From contig JBGSQK010000014.1 of the NCBI GenBank assembly GCA_041738135.1, forward strand, positions 1-6,532: a stretch of DNA of 6,532 bases, given 5' to 3'. This document shows, in pieces, positions 5,922 to 6,532 of the stretch. The translations under genes and the position numbers were made by a program. Within the stretch, counting starts at the first letter, position 1, and the number at the start of each line of letters is the position of its first letter. The notes under the pieces are model-generated. The model saw only the letters and a program-made list of their open reading frames with translations, did no database searches and was not told the origin of the DNA. Source of the DNA: JAGOMX01 sp041738135. GTDB lineage: Bacteria > Pseudomonadota > Alphaproteobacteria > JAGOMX01.

Positions 5922-6311
5922 CTATTTTGGCCATTCCCCATATTGAACCGGTTGTACTTCATATGGGTCTTCAATCTGCGTTCCAGATCTAAGAGCTTCC
6001 AACTGTTTTTGATATTTTGCTATGTTTTCCTGTTGGATGGTTGTTGTCATTTTCAGAAATACTTCAATTGCGTTCCTCGCAAAAGGATTATCAGCCGATT
6101 CACCGGTATCCCTTTTAATGCTCGCGGAGGTTTTTTGCAGCTTGGAACGTTCTGTGTCTATGACTTTTTGTTCTAGTCTTATCTTTTCTTCTAACTCTGC
6201 AATTTCTTCCTGGTGAGCCTGACTCTGCAAGACTAGATCGTCAGCAGGATTTGAGGCGCCAGCTTCAAAGCAGAGTAAAATTCCGATTATAATCGTAGCG
6301 TATTTAATCAA
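5922..6311 (-). CDS. Small exported coiled-coil protein of unknown function
   Basis: The 129-residue product has a signal peptide (MIKYATIIIGILLCFEAGAS, probably cut near residue 19) and two charged heptad-like helices, about 25-65 (SQAHQEEIAELEEKIRLEQK...) and 80-108 (...IQQENIAKYQKQLEAL). A loop with DNPFAR lies between them, and the tail is proline- and tyrosine-rich. This looks like a small periplasmic or surface protein that associates through a coiled coil; no known family is recognised. The readable start is TTG at 6311 with only a weak GGA before it. A better site, AGGA then ATG at 6324, is one frame off and gives MESYFD-stop. Removing one base from the four-T run (6310-6313) would join that ATG to this frame, so the start may be altered by a frameshift or sequence error. 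Confidence 0.65.
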   Translation of the reverse strand: MIKYATIIIGILLCFEAGASNPADDLVLQSQAHQEEIAELEEKIRLEQKVIDTERSKLQKTSASIKRDTGESADNPFARNAIEVFLKMTTTIQQENIAKYQKQLEALRSGTQIEDPYEVQPVQYGEWPK

Positions 6312-6346
6312 AATAAGATTCCATTAATTTTCCTGAATGTGACGGG

Positions 6347-6375
6347 ACAATACCTAATAAAGGCAAATAAATCAA
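6347..6375 (-). promoter_or_regulatory. Likely promoter of the coiled-coil protein gene
   Basis: Minus strand TTGATT (6375-6370) and TATTGT (6352-6347) are spaced by 17 bases, each 4 of 6 to consensus. Transcription would start around 6340, just before the AGGA at 6334-6331. The site lies inside the IS66 end at 6395, so the insertion spared it. Confidence 0.4.
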
Positions 6376-6394
6376 CACATAAAGTAATAGGTAT

Positions 6395-6532
6395 GTGAGC
6401 GTATAAACAACCCCACCCCTGCGGTATACAATTAGCTTGCTAGAGCAGCGGATGCCTTATTCAGGGCGGGTTTGAAGTTGAACGGCAGCAATTGGCTTAA
6501 ATCTTTCGTCGTATGAATATTTTCTAACGCAT
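6395..6532 (-). mobile_element. Right end of an IS66-family element, inverted relative to the left edge (copy C)
   Basis: The terminus begins GTGAGCGTATAAACAACC at 6395 (IS66 consensus would be GTAAGCG, so the third base differs). It contains a transposase tail on the minus strand and is about 91% identical to copy A. The element body lies beyond the right edge. The 8 bases just inside (ATAGGTAT) do not match the 8 inside copy B (GAGATAAC), so no shared target duplication is visible. Confidence 0.8.
6432..6532 (-). CDS. C-terminal end of an IS66-family transposase (partial, 5' end outside window)
   Basis: The minus-strand frame is open from the window edge to a TAA at 6434-6432 and yields 32 residues containing ALENIHTTKDLSQLLPFNF and ending ...LNKASAALAS. 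This is the tail of copy A with a few changes (KASAALAS versus KGSAAVAS), so it belongs to a sister copy of the same element type. The catalytic part is outside the window. Confidence 0.75.
   Translation of the reverse strand, partial: ALENIHTTKDLSQLLPFNFKPALNKASAALAS

Noticed and set aside
5790..6216. Plus-strand open frames of 128 and 64 codons opposite the coiled-coil gene
   Set aside because: No usable ribosome binding site, composition is cysteine- and phenylalanine-rich as in antisense frames, and the longer one spans the minus-strand terminator.
249..6394. A single 8-bp target duplication enclosing the whole gene block on the inside
   Set aside because: GAGATAAC at 249-256 and ATAGGTAT at 6387-6394 do not match directly or as complements.
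1..6532. CRISPR array, tRNA, rRNA or riboswitch
   Set aside because: No regularly spaced direct repeats, no cloverleaf or rRNA-like segments, and no long structured leader were seen on either strand.

Overview
The window looks like a short accessory segment from a moderately AT-rich, Gram-negative proteobacterium. Pointers are Sec signal peptides, a periplasmic-type class D beta-lactamase, IS66-family insertion sequences and a probable Sel1-like fragment. The style (Sel1 relic, large secreted repeat protein with a 'GQFAFGS' signal peptide, decayed paralogue, many IS ends) resembles obligate or facultative intracellular bacteria such as Holosporales or Legionella-type organisms. That placement is inference only.

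Layout. Both ends of the window are the 3' ends of IS66-like elements in inverted orientation, transposase tails pointing inward (1-139 on + and 6395-6532 on -, about 91% identical). On the left a second, more diverged copy of the last 109 bp of the same kind of element follows in direct tandem (140-248). It abuts the 3' remnant of a probable Sel1-like repeat gene (249-433). After a mostly empty spacer comes a tiny ORF (648-800) that encodes little more than a signal peptide related to that of the large gene further right, so it is probably a wrecked paralogue.

Two plus-strand genes follow: a complete class D (OXA-type) beta-lactamase (1003-1842) and a membrane-anchored endonuclease/exonuclease/phosphatase (EEP) family protein (2121-3077, start chosen by a strong Shine-Dalgarno at a GTG). 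Facing them on the minus strand are an 834-residue exported protein of unknown function built from about eleven degenerate helical repeats (5749-3245) and, upstream of it, a 129-residue exported coiled-coil protein (6311-5922) that has its own intrinsic terminator. A 10-bp perfect hairpin lies between the convergent EEP and 834-residue genes.

How they may fit together. The four intact genes all encode products with export signals or membrane segments, but nothing shows them to be one pathway. The beta-lactamase should protect against beta-lactams in the periplasm. The EEP protein has a complete metal-phosphoesterase motif set, but its substrate is not readable. The large repeat protein is the most novel item. 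The IS66 framing could reflect a composite-transposon-like island, or simply a contig that ends where repeated IS copies become identical.
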